Assembly: GCA_019693395.1 (NCBI GenBank)
Contig: JAAMXP010001575.1
Location: 5,109-69,108, forward strand
Source of the DNA: Ettlia oleoabundans
Lineage: Eukaryota; Chlorophyta; Chlorophyceae; Chlamydomonadales
Length of the DNA: 64,000 nt
Direction of reading: 5' to 3'
Shown here: one piece after another, positions 10,601 to 21,934 of the stretch
Layout of the letters: the number at the start of each line of letters is the position of its first letter
How positions within the stretch are numbered: the first letter of the stretch is position 1
Position numbers and translations under genes: made by a program
The notes under the pieces: model-generated
Told to the model about the DNA's origin: nothing
Databases searched by the model: none
Seen by the model: the letters and a program-made list of their open reading frames with translations, nothing else

Positions 10601-13600
10601 ATGAAGTTTGATCTGCAAGGGCTAGGCCTGCGGGAGCCCGAGGACTGGACGCCCGTTCAAGAAACCTCGTTTGGAGCTGTTGCGGAGCAGGTGAGGCGGG
10701 TGCGAGCTTAGGCAATCCTGAGAGTGAAACCCAAGTGCCCAATTGGCCGCAGCGGATGCCCCAGGCCTGTGGGACTCGGGGGCCTTCAAATGGGGGGAAC
10801 CCACATGTGGCCGGGTTGGCGCCTGTTGGGCGTCGCATATGGCAATCTGCATCGTTGCTGGCATGGTCCGTGTGATTGCACGGGCGGGGCGAGGTGCGTC
10901 AGGGTTGGTGATGCTCAAGTCTGCACAATCCTTGCACTCCCTGCCCCAGTCCGCCTGTTTCGCCTGTTTAGCAATCCATCAGGGGTCCTTCTTCCCAGCC
11001 GTGGGGTTGGGAGGCCACGCCCCACTGCCACGTTTTTTGGCACCAAGACGGTTCGCCTTCTTGCATCTCTGTTCTGGCTCTTTTGCGTGTGCCCCCTATT
11101 CGTGTTTCTTTTTCCTCGCTCGTTCTTTCTCAATCGCGCTGCATACCCGCTGTATAGGCTATGGGCGCGCAGCACTGGCCTGTGAACGCCGAGGTGCTGC
11201 TGGTGAGCCTTGGTCCCTCGTTGCCCCTTGTACCCTGCCCGGCTGCTTGCCGACCACGCTGCGGCGCTGCCTGTCTTGCAGGACTCGCTACTCTGTGCGA
11301 ACGACTGCCTTTCGGGACATAGCCTGGGGCTTAGTCTCCTTGGGCCCTCCGACAGCATGGGAGCCGTAGACCACTTTCCTTGCATAGCGGACGAGCTCGA
11401 GGAGCAGGCAAAGCAGTTGGAGGAGGATTGGTGAGTGCACAGCGTTGCCGCCTTCCGGCGCCTGCCGCTGCCCTCGCATGCGGCTCAAGTCTCGTCGGGA
11501 GTTCCTTCAATTTTCAAAGAGCCGCCACCTGAGGATTCCTACTGCTTTTTATCTGCAGGGGTCGCTCCGCTCAGGCCTCAGCTCTGGTAGCGGCAGCCAA
11601 AGCGCAGCATCACTCGTGGCCTAAAAGCCGTGTGCACCTTGCACAGCGCCGGGGCAGCCTGGATGAGCCCCAGCAGCAGCAGCAAGAGGAGCAGCAGTGC
11701 GAGGAGGGTGTATCGAAGCTGCGGCGGCAAGCCAGCAGCTGTCAGGAGCCAGTGACGCCGCAGCGGCACAGCAACGACTCGTCTTGGAACGAGTCGCCCC
11801 TGCCGGGCACCAGCGGTGGTCTGGAGGTCGGTGAGGTGCAATCCCCAGGTGGGTGCGAGCGAACAAAGGAATGAACATCCGTACTGGTAGCACTGCTGGT
11901 GCGGGTCGTGTTTGCCACAAAGAGACTGGGCTGTGCAGGCAGGCTTCAGGGATGTGAGGCTGGCTACCCTTGAACACTGTGTTGCGTTCCAGCCAATTTG
12001 GTCATCCTTGGGCACCCTACTCCGCAGTGTGAGCAGCGCCCCTTGCTACCACCACGCCCTCATTGCCTCACCCTGGTTGCTGTTCATGTCAATTGTCCGC
12101 TGTTCCTGCAGACCCGCCCGGCCTGCTGTCGCTTCCTGACGCTCTCTACAGCGTAGCGCGGCCCCCACTGGCGCTGGCCATCCGCAACGCTCAGAGCGTG
12201 CGTTTGGGCCGGCAGCCAGTTTTTGGCGCTTGGCGCGGCTGTGGCAGGTACGTGGTGCATTCTCCGGCTGGAATGCTTGTATGCCCGCACGCCTAGGTGC
12301 GCTTGACCCTTGTTGCCGCATGGCAGCCAACTCAATCTCTCATCATTACGCCTCCGCAGCGCAGCCGCTCCGTCACTCCCTCTGCCCGTTGTCACTCCCC
12401 TGGCAGCACTCCCCCTCTGCTCCCCACCCATTGTGCAGGAGCGCGTGGTGCAGCCAGGAGCCCAGACACAGCGGGTGCTGCAACGCCCTCGCCACCGTGC
12501 CCGGCCTGCTGGCCTACCCGCCTGGCGAGCTGTTCCAGTCGGGGGTGAACATTGAGGAGCTGTGCAGGTGTGTGTGTGGTGTGTGTGTGTGTGTGTTTTT
12601 TGGGGGGGGCCGGCGGGGGGGGCAAGCGTCTGGCATGGGCCACTTTCGTGCCACATGGTGTATCTTGTGGTGTTTATCCCATTTACATATGGAGAGACTG
12701 CTGCAGCAGGGGCCATGCAGCCAAGTGCTGGCGGCTGGCACACAAATGCCTTGTTACACCCGGGATGGCTGCACCAATGCTCCACTGCGTCATTTATATT
12801 TTTCCCCACCTCTCACCCCTGCCCCTCTCCCCCGCTGTTGTTGCAGGGTGCCTGAGGAGCTTGAGGGTCCGCTTGCTCCCGACACCGAGTCAGAGGGGGA
12901 GGGTGCACGCACAGCAGCCGACTGCCTCAGTAGCGGCAAACGGCGCGCAGACGCGGACCCTGATGATGGCACCAGCCGCAGCGAGAGTGGCACCGGGGGC
13001 ACTGCCAGCAGCGGCACCGGCAGTGGCCATGGGAGCCCCGTGGAGCAGCGGAAGCTGGGCAGCGCGGCCAAGCGCATGCGGGCTGCTGAGGTGTCCAGCC
13101 CTGCAGCCTGCCTGGCAGCAGTGTTCCCAGCAGCAGTGATGATGGCCTCGCCGACCAGGTCGCTGCCTGTGCCAGATTTTGGGCGCAGCAGCGTCATGGG
13201 CCCTCCTTCCCTGGCAGCTGCAGCAGCGGCGGCGGCAGCGGAGGCCAACCTCAACCCCTTGCTGTGCAGCGGCATGGTGCCTGTCCCGCAGGCGCCTCCC
13301 GCCCCGGCGGATGCCGCTGCAGACACGCCCAAGCTTGGCCTATCGGTGCCGCCCATGCCGGCGAACCTTGGAGCTTACCTGCGCAACCTCGGCAGGCCAG
13401 CTGGTGCACCACGCCTGCGGCCCCTCCCTCCTGCCCCGCCGCCGGCCCCACCGACCGCCACCCCCACTGCCATCGCGGCCAGCACCCCCAGCAAGCCCGT
13501 CACACGGCAGAAGAACCACACCCCAGCTGCCGCACCTGCCCCTGGTGAGTGCGGCAATTTGGTGGGCTGGCGTCACACTTGCCATGGTGCTGGGTTTGTT

Positions 13601-14150
13601 AACGTGCCAAATGTAGGTTGCTCGGTTTGGCAGTCCCTTGAAATCGTGCCCCTGACCCATCATTCCTCCCCTGTATCCATCAGTGAGCCAACAGCTGGTA
13701 CCCCTTCTTGCCTCAATGACACCCCTTCTTTGCATTGTTGCAGCGGCCCCTCGCACCTTAGGTCGTCGCACCGTGCTGCAGTGGCACACCGACAGCGTCA
13801 CGGACCCGCGCACAGGCGCCACCGTCACCGCTGTGCAACCCGGCACCTTTTGCACGCAGGTGAGCAGACAGGGTGGTGTAGTTGTGGGGGGTAAATTCCA
13901 GGCAACCAGTTGCAACCCAGGCAGCCGTTGCAGTTGTCACACATCGAGGCAGCGTGCAGCTTACGGCAGGCTGGCTGGCCTGCATCCCTCTCTGTTCTAC
14001 CACCCTACCCAACCATCACCTCCGCTCCTCTTCCTGCAGTGCCACGCCCTCAGCACCCCCGTGTGGCGGGCGGGCCCTTTTGGCCACAAGACCCTGTGCA
14101 ACGCGTGCGGAGTGCGCTGGATGAAGTACGCAAAGGGCCCAAAGAAGTGA
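10601..14150 (+). CDS. GATA-type zinc-finger transcription factor
   Basis: Predicted nuclear DNA-binding regulator. Exons 10601-10690, 11282-11430, 11559-11848, 12112-12247, 12439-12567, 12847-13544, 13744-13859 and 14040-14150; about 572 residues. The single GATA finger is C-terminal, Cys534/Cys537/Cys556/Cys559 in CX2CX18CX2C spacing, with [19 protein letters not shown] and a basic tail (KYAKGPKK). An intron falls inside the finger, between the first CX2 and the second cysteine. The middle is acidic and serine-rich, then Ala/Pro-rich, typical of a regulatory domain. Near the start, [14 protein letters not shown] and a Gln run may form a helix. The 12439 acceptor has an in-phase alternative at 12473, and the 591-base first intron could hide another exon. 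The intron after 12567 begins with a TG/G-rich tract. Targets cannot be inferred. Confidence 0.85.
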
Positions 14151-15830
14151 TTGGCGGCAACGGATCTAACAAAGAGGCGGGAAGCGGCAGCCTCTATTTC
14201 CTGTCCAGCTGGAGCCACCAGCAAGGTCATCATCAAGTGGCCAAGCACTGTTTGACCCTTTGCCCCCCACAGCGCCGTCGGTTCGCCCTTGCACCCCCCA
14301 GCTTGCCCACTCCGCAACCTATCTGCATTAAGGAGCCAGCCAGCCCTAACCAATTGGCCGTGCCCGCAACCCGGCATCCTTGGCAGGGGCCCCTTTTGTA
14401 GTATTGGGCTCCACGTTTTGGTATGAACGAATGTATGCTGCGACCTGATCGCTCGAGTTCCCTGATTTGCACGTCCCATGCTGAACGTCCCGTGTGCTAC
14501 ATAGCTCTCTCTACCCCCTTTCTCAACTGTTCCTCCCGTGTTGTACTCTCTTTGCTTCCATCGCTCAGCGTCCGCGCCTCCTGCTGTCCATGATGCACCT
14601 CACAGCGCTGGTGCGCTGATTTTCCTCAGCAACCACTAAATTCTAAAAAATACACTTGCATTTGCACCGCCATCCAACCATGCTCGCGGGGCTTTGCCTC
14701 CACGCCTGCCCCCACCTTGGCACCGACTGCATCCTGCATCCATTGACGACCACGACAGTCACGCCACATCCTATCGCCACATCCTGCATTGCATTGCATT
14801 GCCTGCTTTTTCCACACATCCGCTCTTGTTCTATCTGCTGCTCCAGCTCCCAGCTCATTCTGCTCGCTCATATATGTTTGATCCACTACCCGCACCGCAA
14901 GGTGCTTGCATCAGTCCGCCGCTACGTCGGCCGTATATGTAATGCAACACAAAAAGCAACGCAAGTGGGTGCAGCTGCATGGCTGAGGGGTTGGACCTGC
15001 TCTGACCCTGCTGTATGCGCCTGCTGTTCTGAGGAGTTAAAATCTCTTGTGACTCTTTGCCTCTGGACTGATTGGCTCAAACGATCGTCGTATCACAGAT
15101 GGGGGGGAAGAAAGCAAAAAGGCATAGGCGGTTCATTTGAAGACATGATGGCGACATGGGGACGCGGCAGTTTGTTGCGCGGCTAGGGAAAACACGGGAG
15201 GAATGAAAATGATTGGATGGGCAAACAAGCGGTGCCTGAATGAAAGCGTTGGTGGCACAGAGGCGACGGCAGCCTGGCTTGGAGCGAGGGGAGGCTCCTG
15301 GGTGCCGCACAGGATGTACGCTTGGTTGTTTCGGTACACAGCACGGAGAAAGGCGCCCAAGCGGGTTATGTGAAAGAGAAGTAGACTGCTTTGAATAAAA
15401 AGTGCAGATGCACGCATGCCATCAATCAAATTGCTCATGGCAGTTTCACACACAGAGGGAAGCTGTTCCGCTTGGGGCTCAGGCTGGGGATAAGATCAGA
15501 TAGGGTGCGACGGTGCGACACTGGAGAATGGAAGTGAGAGAAGGGGTCACTACACTACAGGAGGCAGCACAGGTCACAGTGGCACGACCACAGCTAGGAA
15601 CTGTGCGCTGCTTTGAGGCATCGCAGAGAGAAAGGCAGGGTGCTGCACCACGTGTGGAGCTGGGCTGGGCTGGGGTGGGGTGGAGTGGGGGTAGGATTGC
15701 TGCCGCTACACAGGCTCGGAAGGCGGTTAGCTTGGCTGGCATGTGCTGCCGCGGCTAGGCTATACTGAAGGGTTGGGCCCACCACCACCACCACCACCCA
15801 AGCCACTAGTGGCTTCATGTCCAGCTGGGT
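14151..15830. other. Tail-to-tail interval between the GATA gene and GBSS, no gene seen
   Basis: 1.68 kb holding both 3' UTRs. A TGTAA signal for the plus gene lies at 14938-14942. Open frames here on both strands are short and without family resemblance. A CCA-type trinucleotide run lies at about 15780-15798 just behind the GBSS stop. I found no TGTAA on the minus strand for GBSS. Confidence 0.6.
14938..14942 (+). promoter_or_regulatory. TGTAA poly(A) signal of the GATA gene
   Basis: First clear plus-strand TGTAA behind the stop at 14150, implying a 3' UTR near 800 bases, which is long but common in chlorophytes. Confidence 0.5.
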
Positions 15831-18800
15831 TTACACCTTCATGATGGGCGTGGTCACCGCATTCTTGTCAGCGGTTGCCTCGGGGGTGGGGCCCGGGCCG
15901 TACTTAAGCTCAGTCAGCACCGCCTCCCACTTCTTGGCGGGCTGGCTCCAGGACAGGTCCTGGGAGATGCAGCGGTCGCGCATGGCGGTGTAGGCAGGGG
16001 TGCCGTAGGTGTCGGCGGCGCGCATGATGGTCTGGGCCACGGCATCTGCACACAGGAGGGAGGGAGCGGAGGGTGTCGAGTGGTGGTGGAACACTTGGGT
16101 GCGAGTATGGGTATATCATCGATGTGCAAGGGCGGGGGATGTGCGCCGCACAGCAAAACCCTGCCCCTTGAGAACAAAGAAGACAAACTCACTCTGCACC
16201 CAGAACAGAGCACTCATCCTTCACCACCCACCCACCCAGCCAGCCAGCCAGCCAGCCAGGCAGCCATGCCGCATGCGGGCACACCCCACCCCACCCCACC
16301 CACCAGCATCTGCGTCCTCCAGCTTGTCGGGGTTCATGGCGCCCATCTGGAAGCCGGTCACGCCCTCCTTCACAGTGTCCACCAGGCCACCGGTGGATGC
16401 AACCAGCGGCACGGTACCGTACTGCATGGCGTGCAGCTGGATGAGGCCGCAAGGCTCAAAGCGCGAGGGCACCAGCATGAAGTCGGCACCAGCGGTGATC
16501 ATGTGAGCCATGGGGTTGCTGAACTTCACAACGCCAGCAGCCACGCCAGGGAATGACTTGCTCAGCGCCTTGACCTGGGCCTCCAGCGCCTTCTTGCCCG
16601 TACCCAGGATCACAACCTGGGGTGGGTGCAAGGGCGGGGTGAAGGGTGGGGTGAGGACCAAGGGGGTGGGATGCAGGGGATGGTGCTGGTACCTTGGGGA
16701 GCTGTGGATGGGGGTCCACAGCAGCTGTTCGGGGGCCGACCTCATGTGGGGGGGTGAAAGGGAGGTGGGCCTTTGGAAAGAACGCAAGCAAGGGGGGGCG
16801 GAGGGGCACTCAGCCGCAGCAAAACACTACACCCACCTCACAGCCCACCCACTTGGCCAATCAACCACTCAGCACAGCTCACTACGTGTGTGAAGGAAGT
16901 TGGTTAGCGGCGCACCCACCTGCACGCGCGCATTCTTGGGCAGCTTCTTGAGCGCCGCCAGCAGGATGTCCACGCCCTTCTGCTCCTCCAGGCGCCCGAT
17001 GAAGCCAAAGACGGGCACAGAGGGGTCCACAGGCAGCTCAGCCTCCTTCTGCAGCTGGCTCTTGGCAAAGGCCTTGCCCGCCTCCACAGTGGTCTTGTCG
17101 TACTTGAACTTCAGGAACTTGTCCTGCAACACACACCGCACACGCCGTACAGGGATGCGTCAACATGCCTCAACGGGTGCAGTCCAGTGGTATGGGCAGA
17201 TTTGCCGGCATGGGGGAGGGTGCAGGTGCGAGTAGCATTGCGAGCAGGGGTTAGTGGGTGCGGACGGTGGAGTCTAGTGGGGCAGCCATGCGGCGGGACA
17301 GCCGCAAAGCATGCGCGCACTAGTCCCTGGTAGTGGCAGTCGCAACCAGCCAGCCTGTCCAGGTGGATGCTCACAGGCAGTCTGTGATTGGCAACCAGGT
17401 TTGTGCTCACGCCATGACACCTGGCAGGACAAGTTGTCTGGACAACCCAACCTGGCAATTCAAGCACCCAGTACAGCCACTCGCCGCCTTCCCCAAATCA
17501 ACTGCATCACATGTTGTAGGCTGGCCCCAGCCACTTACCAGGGCAGGGCTCCACTCCTCCACGTCCATGCCGTTGACAATGCCCTCAACGCCCTTGGTGC
17601 GCACATAGCGGTCCAGCTCAACACCCAGCTGAGGGCCGCTGGCAATCTCTGCAGGCAGGCAAATGGGCAGGTAAGCATGGTGCATGGGTAGGCTGGCGGC
17701 AAGCCAGCCAGCCAGCCAGCCAGCCACGTCAGGGGCCCGGTGCAAGCGTGGAAAGCATCACAATGCCAGTGTGTGTGATGTGAAGGCCCGCAACTCTGGC
17801 AGCCCTGCACTGACCAGTGGCGTAGTTGGGCGACACGGTGAGCAGCTTGTCGCAGGCCAGGATGCCGGCCTTGAGCCAGTTCAGCTTCTTGAAGCTGGTG
17901 CCAGAGGCCTACAGGGCACAAGGGAGAAGAGAGGTGAGGTGAGGCGGGGTGCACCAGTCGTGACGCATTGGGGGCCAGCCGTGCAACATTGCCCGCTTCT
18001 GTGCTTAGTCACACCACCCCTTGCACCCACACAGCATTCAATAAGCTGCAAGCAGAGTGTGGTGTGTTGACATTACTTCACAGCTGAATCTGCATTGTAA
18101 CTTGATGTGCAGGGTGGAGTGTGGGGGTGGTTTTGGGGGGAAAGGAAACCTACATTCACCTCATTTGCCTTGGACTCGTCGGCGGGTGATGCCTCGTCAA
18201 ATACCTTGGGGTAACCGTCGCTGAACTCAAACAGGCTGGCACTCTCAGAAGGCAGTGCCAGGTCGCCGTAGCTGTCCGTCCAGAAACGGCCCTGGAAGGC
18301 AATGTTGTGGATGCACAGGGCGGCCTGCGGGGACGGGCAGGGACAGAGGGGGCGCAGCAACGCGAGTTGGAGGGTCGGGGGGGGGGGGGGGGGNNNNNNN
18401 NNNNNNNNNNNNNNNNNNNNNNNNNNNNNNNNNNNNNNNNNNNNNNNNNNNNNNNNNNNNNNNNNNNNNNNNNNNNNNNNNNNNNNNNNNNNNNNNNNNN
18501 NNNNNNNNNNNNNNNNNNNNNNNNNNNNNNNNNNNNNNNNNNNNNNNNNNNNNNNNNNNNNNNNNNNNNNNNNNNNNNNNNNNNNNNNNNNNNNNNNNNN
18601 NNNNNNNNNNNNNNNNNNNNNNNNNNNNNNNNNNNNNNNNNNNNNNNNNNNNNNNNNNNNNNNNNNNNNNNNNNNNNNNNNNNNNNNNNNNNNNNNNNNN
18701 NNNNNNNNNNNNNNNNNNNNNNNNNNNNNNNNNNNNNNNNNNNNNNNNNNNNNNNNNNNNNNNNNNNNNNNNNNNNNNNNNNNNNNNNNNNNNNNNNNNN

Positions 18801-20320
18801 NNNNNNNNNNNNNNNNNNNNNNNNNNNNNNNNNNNNNNNNNNNNNNNNNNNNNNNNNNNNNNNNNNNNNNNNNNNNNNNNNNNNNNNNNNNNNNNNNNNN
18901 NNNNNNNNNNNNNNNNNNNNNNNNNNNNNNNNNNNNNNNNNNNNNNNNNNNNNNNNNNNNNNNNNNNNNNNNNNNNNNNNNNNNNNNNNNNNNNNNNNNN
19001 NNNNNNNNNNNNNNNNNNNNNNNNNNNNNNNNNNNNNNNNNNNNNNNNNNNNNNNNNNNNNNNNNNNNNNNNNNNNNNNNNNNNNNNNNNNACGCAAGTT
19101 GGATAGCACCACACAACAAAGATGAGCTCAACCCAGGTGAGCCGCAGAGGAGCGCGAAATCCCAGAGGGCTGGCCTCTTGCGGAGTTGAATGCAGGGGTG
19201 AACCCCAAGGAATCCGCTGCTGTTGGCAAGGGTTGGGGGCAGCAGCACGGTGGGACGCCCTGGCAAGGAAGCGCTGGTGTCTGCGCCGTTGCTCACCCAC
19301 ACGCGGTGCACACCCTTCTTCACGGTGTGGAAGAAGCGCACTGCAGGAATGTGGGGCAGGGCAGGACAGGGTAGAGTGATTTGAAGATGGGCTGAAACAA
19401 CGTTTGTGGTAAAACCCAGCCTGCCCCACGCTGCCTTAGCAGGTAGAACTCAACGCACGACAGCATGAGTGTGTGTGCAACCCCTGGAGGTAATAATTTG
19501 CGCCGGGGCATGCTGCTCAACAACCCACACAGCCAGCCAGCCCAGCCCAAGCCAATCCGGTTGAGCCTAGCGCAGCGTGGAGCAGCAAAGCACAGGCGCA
19601 CCTTCCTCGCCGTCCACGTTGACGGTGACGGTCGTGTCCCAGGCGTCGCTATACTGGTCGTAACGCGGCGCAATGGTGAACACGCGGTGACCGCGCTGCG
19701 CCAGAGCAATGGGCAGGCTGCCCACTACATCACCCAGACCGCCAGTCTTGCTGCAGGGGGGAAAGGGTGAATGAGGTCGCGGTCAAGCGCAGGCTACGAT
19801 AAGGTAGGAGTTGATTGACAGGTAGAGCTGACAAGGACATTGAAGCAGCTGGATTGCAGTAATGTAAGGCAGGAGATGCACGTCGCCCACGCCAGCTGTC
19901 ACCGAGCCAGGGCGCCGTCTGCGAGAGGCTCCCACGATCAGCCCCTGTGCTCACCTCCAAGGGGCCACCTCGGCGGAAATGAACACCTGCAAGACTCGGA
20001 GACAAGGGTTTGCAGCTATGTCAGCAAGGGTCCCGCCTCCATCAGCCTCAGGTGGCGGCGGGAAGTGTAAGTACCCTCAGCTTGCGACGCCCACTTACCA
20101 CGTCCATCGCCTTGGCGGCGCTGGGGGTGGACACTGGAGCACTGGGAGTGGAGGTGGGCGCTGTGGCCACCGCCTGGTTCAGCACGGCATGGCGCGTGGC
20201 CGTCTTCTGCACTGCCGCCTTGTTGGCCCGCTGAACGATCGGCTTGTGCACCAAAGTCCTCTTCACCGTGAAGCAACGCGCTCCGGCGCCCGCGTTTTGC
20301 GTTTTCTGCAGGCTCTGCAT
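15831..20320 (-). CDS. GBSS1: Granule-bound starch synthase I (GT5), interrupted by an assembly gap
   Basis: ADP/UDP-glucose-dependent amylose synthase bound to starch granules in the plastid. Exons: 20099-20320 (ATG at 20320; in-frame ATG at 20377 is an alternative), 19955-19986, 19602-19750, 19297-19340, gap, 18154-18324, 17815-17908, 17539-17648, 16920-17123, 16304-16616, 15831-16045. The first exon is a basic, acid-free transit peptide. [19 protein letters not shown] spans two introns and carries the ADP-glucose-binding KTGGL motif. Downstream come [46 protein letters not shown] and the retaining GT-B loop [19 protein letters not shown] followed by STGGLVDTV. About 518 codons are readable; the part after RVW and before AALCIHN, expected to hold one or two exons, lies in the gap at 18394-19091. 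The protein stops about 30 residues after the catalytic domain, without the long C-terminal extension reported for Chlamydomonas STA2. Family assignment is secure. Confidence 0.95.
16237..16265. repeat. (CAGC)n microsatellite in a GBSS intron
   Basis: Five perfect CAGC units followed by imperfect ones, inside the last GBSS intron (16046-16303). Confidence 0.9.
17703..17726. repeat. (GCCA)n microsatellite in a GBSS intron
   Basis: Six GCCA units in the GBSS intron 17649-17814; same motif family as the array at 16237. Confidence 0.9.
18377..19091. other. Poly-G tract and assembly gap inside GBSS
   Basis: Seventeen consecutive G (18377-18393) run directly into 698 N (18394-19091). The homopolymer probably stopped sequencing. 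Missing GBSS exon sequence lies in the gap, and any open frame through the N run is an artefact. N count may not equal true length. Confidence 0.98.
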
Positions 20321-21797
20321 GGTTTGGCCTGTGGGTGTATTGACACGAAGTGGCGCTGGAGAGCCCTGCCCGTTCACTCACTCACAACTGGCGGCTCAAA
20401 CTGGCTGGCAGAGGCACCGAAAAGCCATTTGCGCTGACGCACAGAACAGCCATGCTGCGCAATGCTATGCACCAACCCTCCCACAACCCAAAATTGAGGA
20501 AAGAGGAAATGACGCCCAACAGCACTGAATTTGTATCAGAATCAATTGAATGGTATGAATCGCACTTTTGGCCGCCTGCCAACGCCAGTCGCCGGCTGCC
20601 ATTTCGCAACCTTGGCCCTTGCCCCAAAGGGCTGCTTCAAACAAACTCATGCTGGGGTATTTCTTATTCGCCTACGGATAGCAGGACCTGAGGTACTCGC
20701 TTGGCCTTACGAAAGGCCTTCTGTAAGAAATGAGCAGATTGCCCGCAGACATACATGGGCCGTAGCTCCTGCCCAACAGCAGAACATTGCTGTTGAGTAC
20801 CTGTGCACGTTCATTGCAGGGCACTGCTTCATGGTGCAAGAAGGTTGGTCCATAAAGGAAGGATGATGATTGTTACAAGACTCCGTCAAGATTGTCGCAT
20901 GCATTTGTGTTACGTTGAGATGTTTCCTTGGAAGCGGCATTTGTTGTGGGCAGAACGAGCGGGGCAAACCAATCCAGGACGACCAATAGGAATAGAGGGT
21001 ATCAGTGCTGGGAGGCACTTAACTTGGGACCACTAGCCTGCCAGCCAGCACTGCTGCGAATGCCAATACGTGGGGTGCGCCACGCAGGCAAAGACAGCAG
21101 GGTGGCGCTTGCGCAGACTATCACGAAGGGGACACCACATTTCAATGCCTGACTGGGGAGCAGGGCAGCAAACAATCAGGCATGGTGCACCTGAATGTGC
21201 CCCTTGCAAGCCAGCACGGTGCATGAAAGGATAGGGGAACCACACTCCACCCATTGCTGAGACAACCAGAGAGGCCGGCAAGGCTGGTGCCTGCCCGGAG
21301 CACGGAGAAGGAGCATTGGAAAGATTAGGTTTTTGAGGATGTTATGTTCCTGGTGTATGGAATCAAATCAAAGAGGAGAGAGCCACGAGCGCGCCCGTAC
21401 CAAGGCTGTACGAGAAATCAACAAACCAGCGAGCGAACAAACTGCAAACACAGGCAAGACTAGGTGGGGATGGGAGACGAAGCGCAAACTGGAAAAGGAT
21501 GCGAATGAATGGGGTAAGATGTGCAGCAGGGTGGCGCAGGCGCGCAGCAGCCTGCACCCAGTTCTAAACCAAACATTCAGGGCATGGGCGTACGCAGCGG
21601 TGGTGAGTGCGCTTGCAGAATGTGTGAAAGAACAAACAAGGCCTCTCACTTTGGGATAGGAGAAAGCCAGCACTGGTGATTGAGGAATGGCATACAATCA
21701 ACCAATGCAGTGCTGTGCTAGAGATGGGACGCATGACATGGATGGATGAAGCACGGCCTAGGCCAAAGGGCAGGCAGGACACGTTATGCCGCTGCCA
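20321..21797. other. Interval upstream of GBSS and downstream of CELF-like gene, no gene seen
   Basis: About 1.5 kb; the part next to 20320 should be the GBSS promoter and 5' UTR. Short open frames on both strands lack splice context and family resemblance. No TATA box or operator is convincing. Confidence 0.55.
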
Positions 21798-21802
21798 TTA
21801 CA
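21798..21802 (-). promoter_or_regulatory. TGTAA poly(A) signal of the CELF-like gene
   Basis: TGTAA on the minus strand (TTACA on plus), 133 bases behind the CELF-like stop. Confidence 0.65.
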
Positions 21803-21934
21803 GCAGTATTGATGCTCGCGTTCAGGTTGGGAACGGCGGACGTAGAAGCCACGCGGCGGCCACCCCACCACACGATCTAGGGGGGGGCAGACCAAGGTTG
21901 GCAGTGTGGGGGTGGTCAAGTGGGGGGGTGGGGT

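Noticed and set aside
10743..10930. Possible extra exon in the first GATA intron
   Set aside because: A plausible open stretch follows an AG, but no donor and phase combination clearly improves the protein; left as intron.
12230..13894. 554-codon open frame treated as one exon
   Set aside because: It reads through introns with strong GT-AG borders (12568-12846 and 13545-13743); only parts are coding.
18073..19429. Open frames of 270-420 codons across 18394-19091
   Set aside because: They span an N gap and are artefacts.
21333..21659. Charged 108-codon plus-strand frame
   Set aside because: No family resemblance, no splice context; it lies in the interval behind the CELF-like gene.
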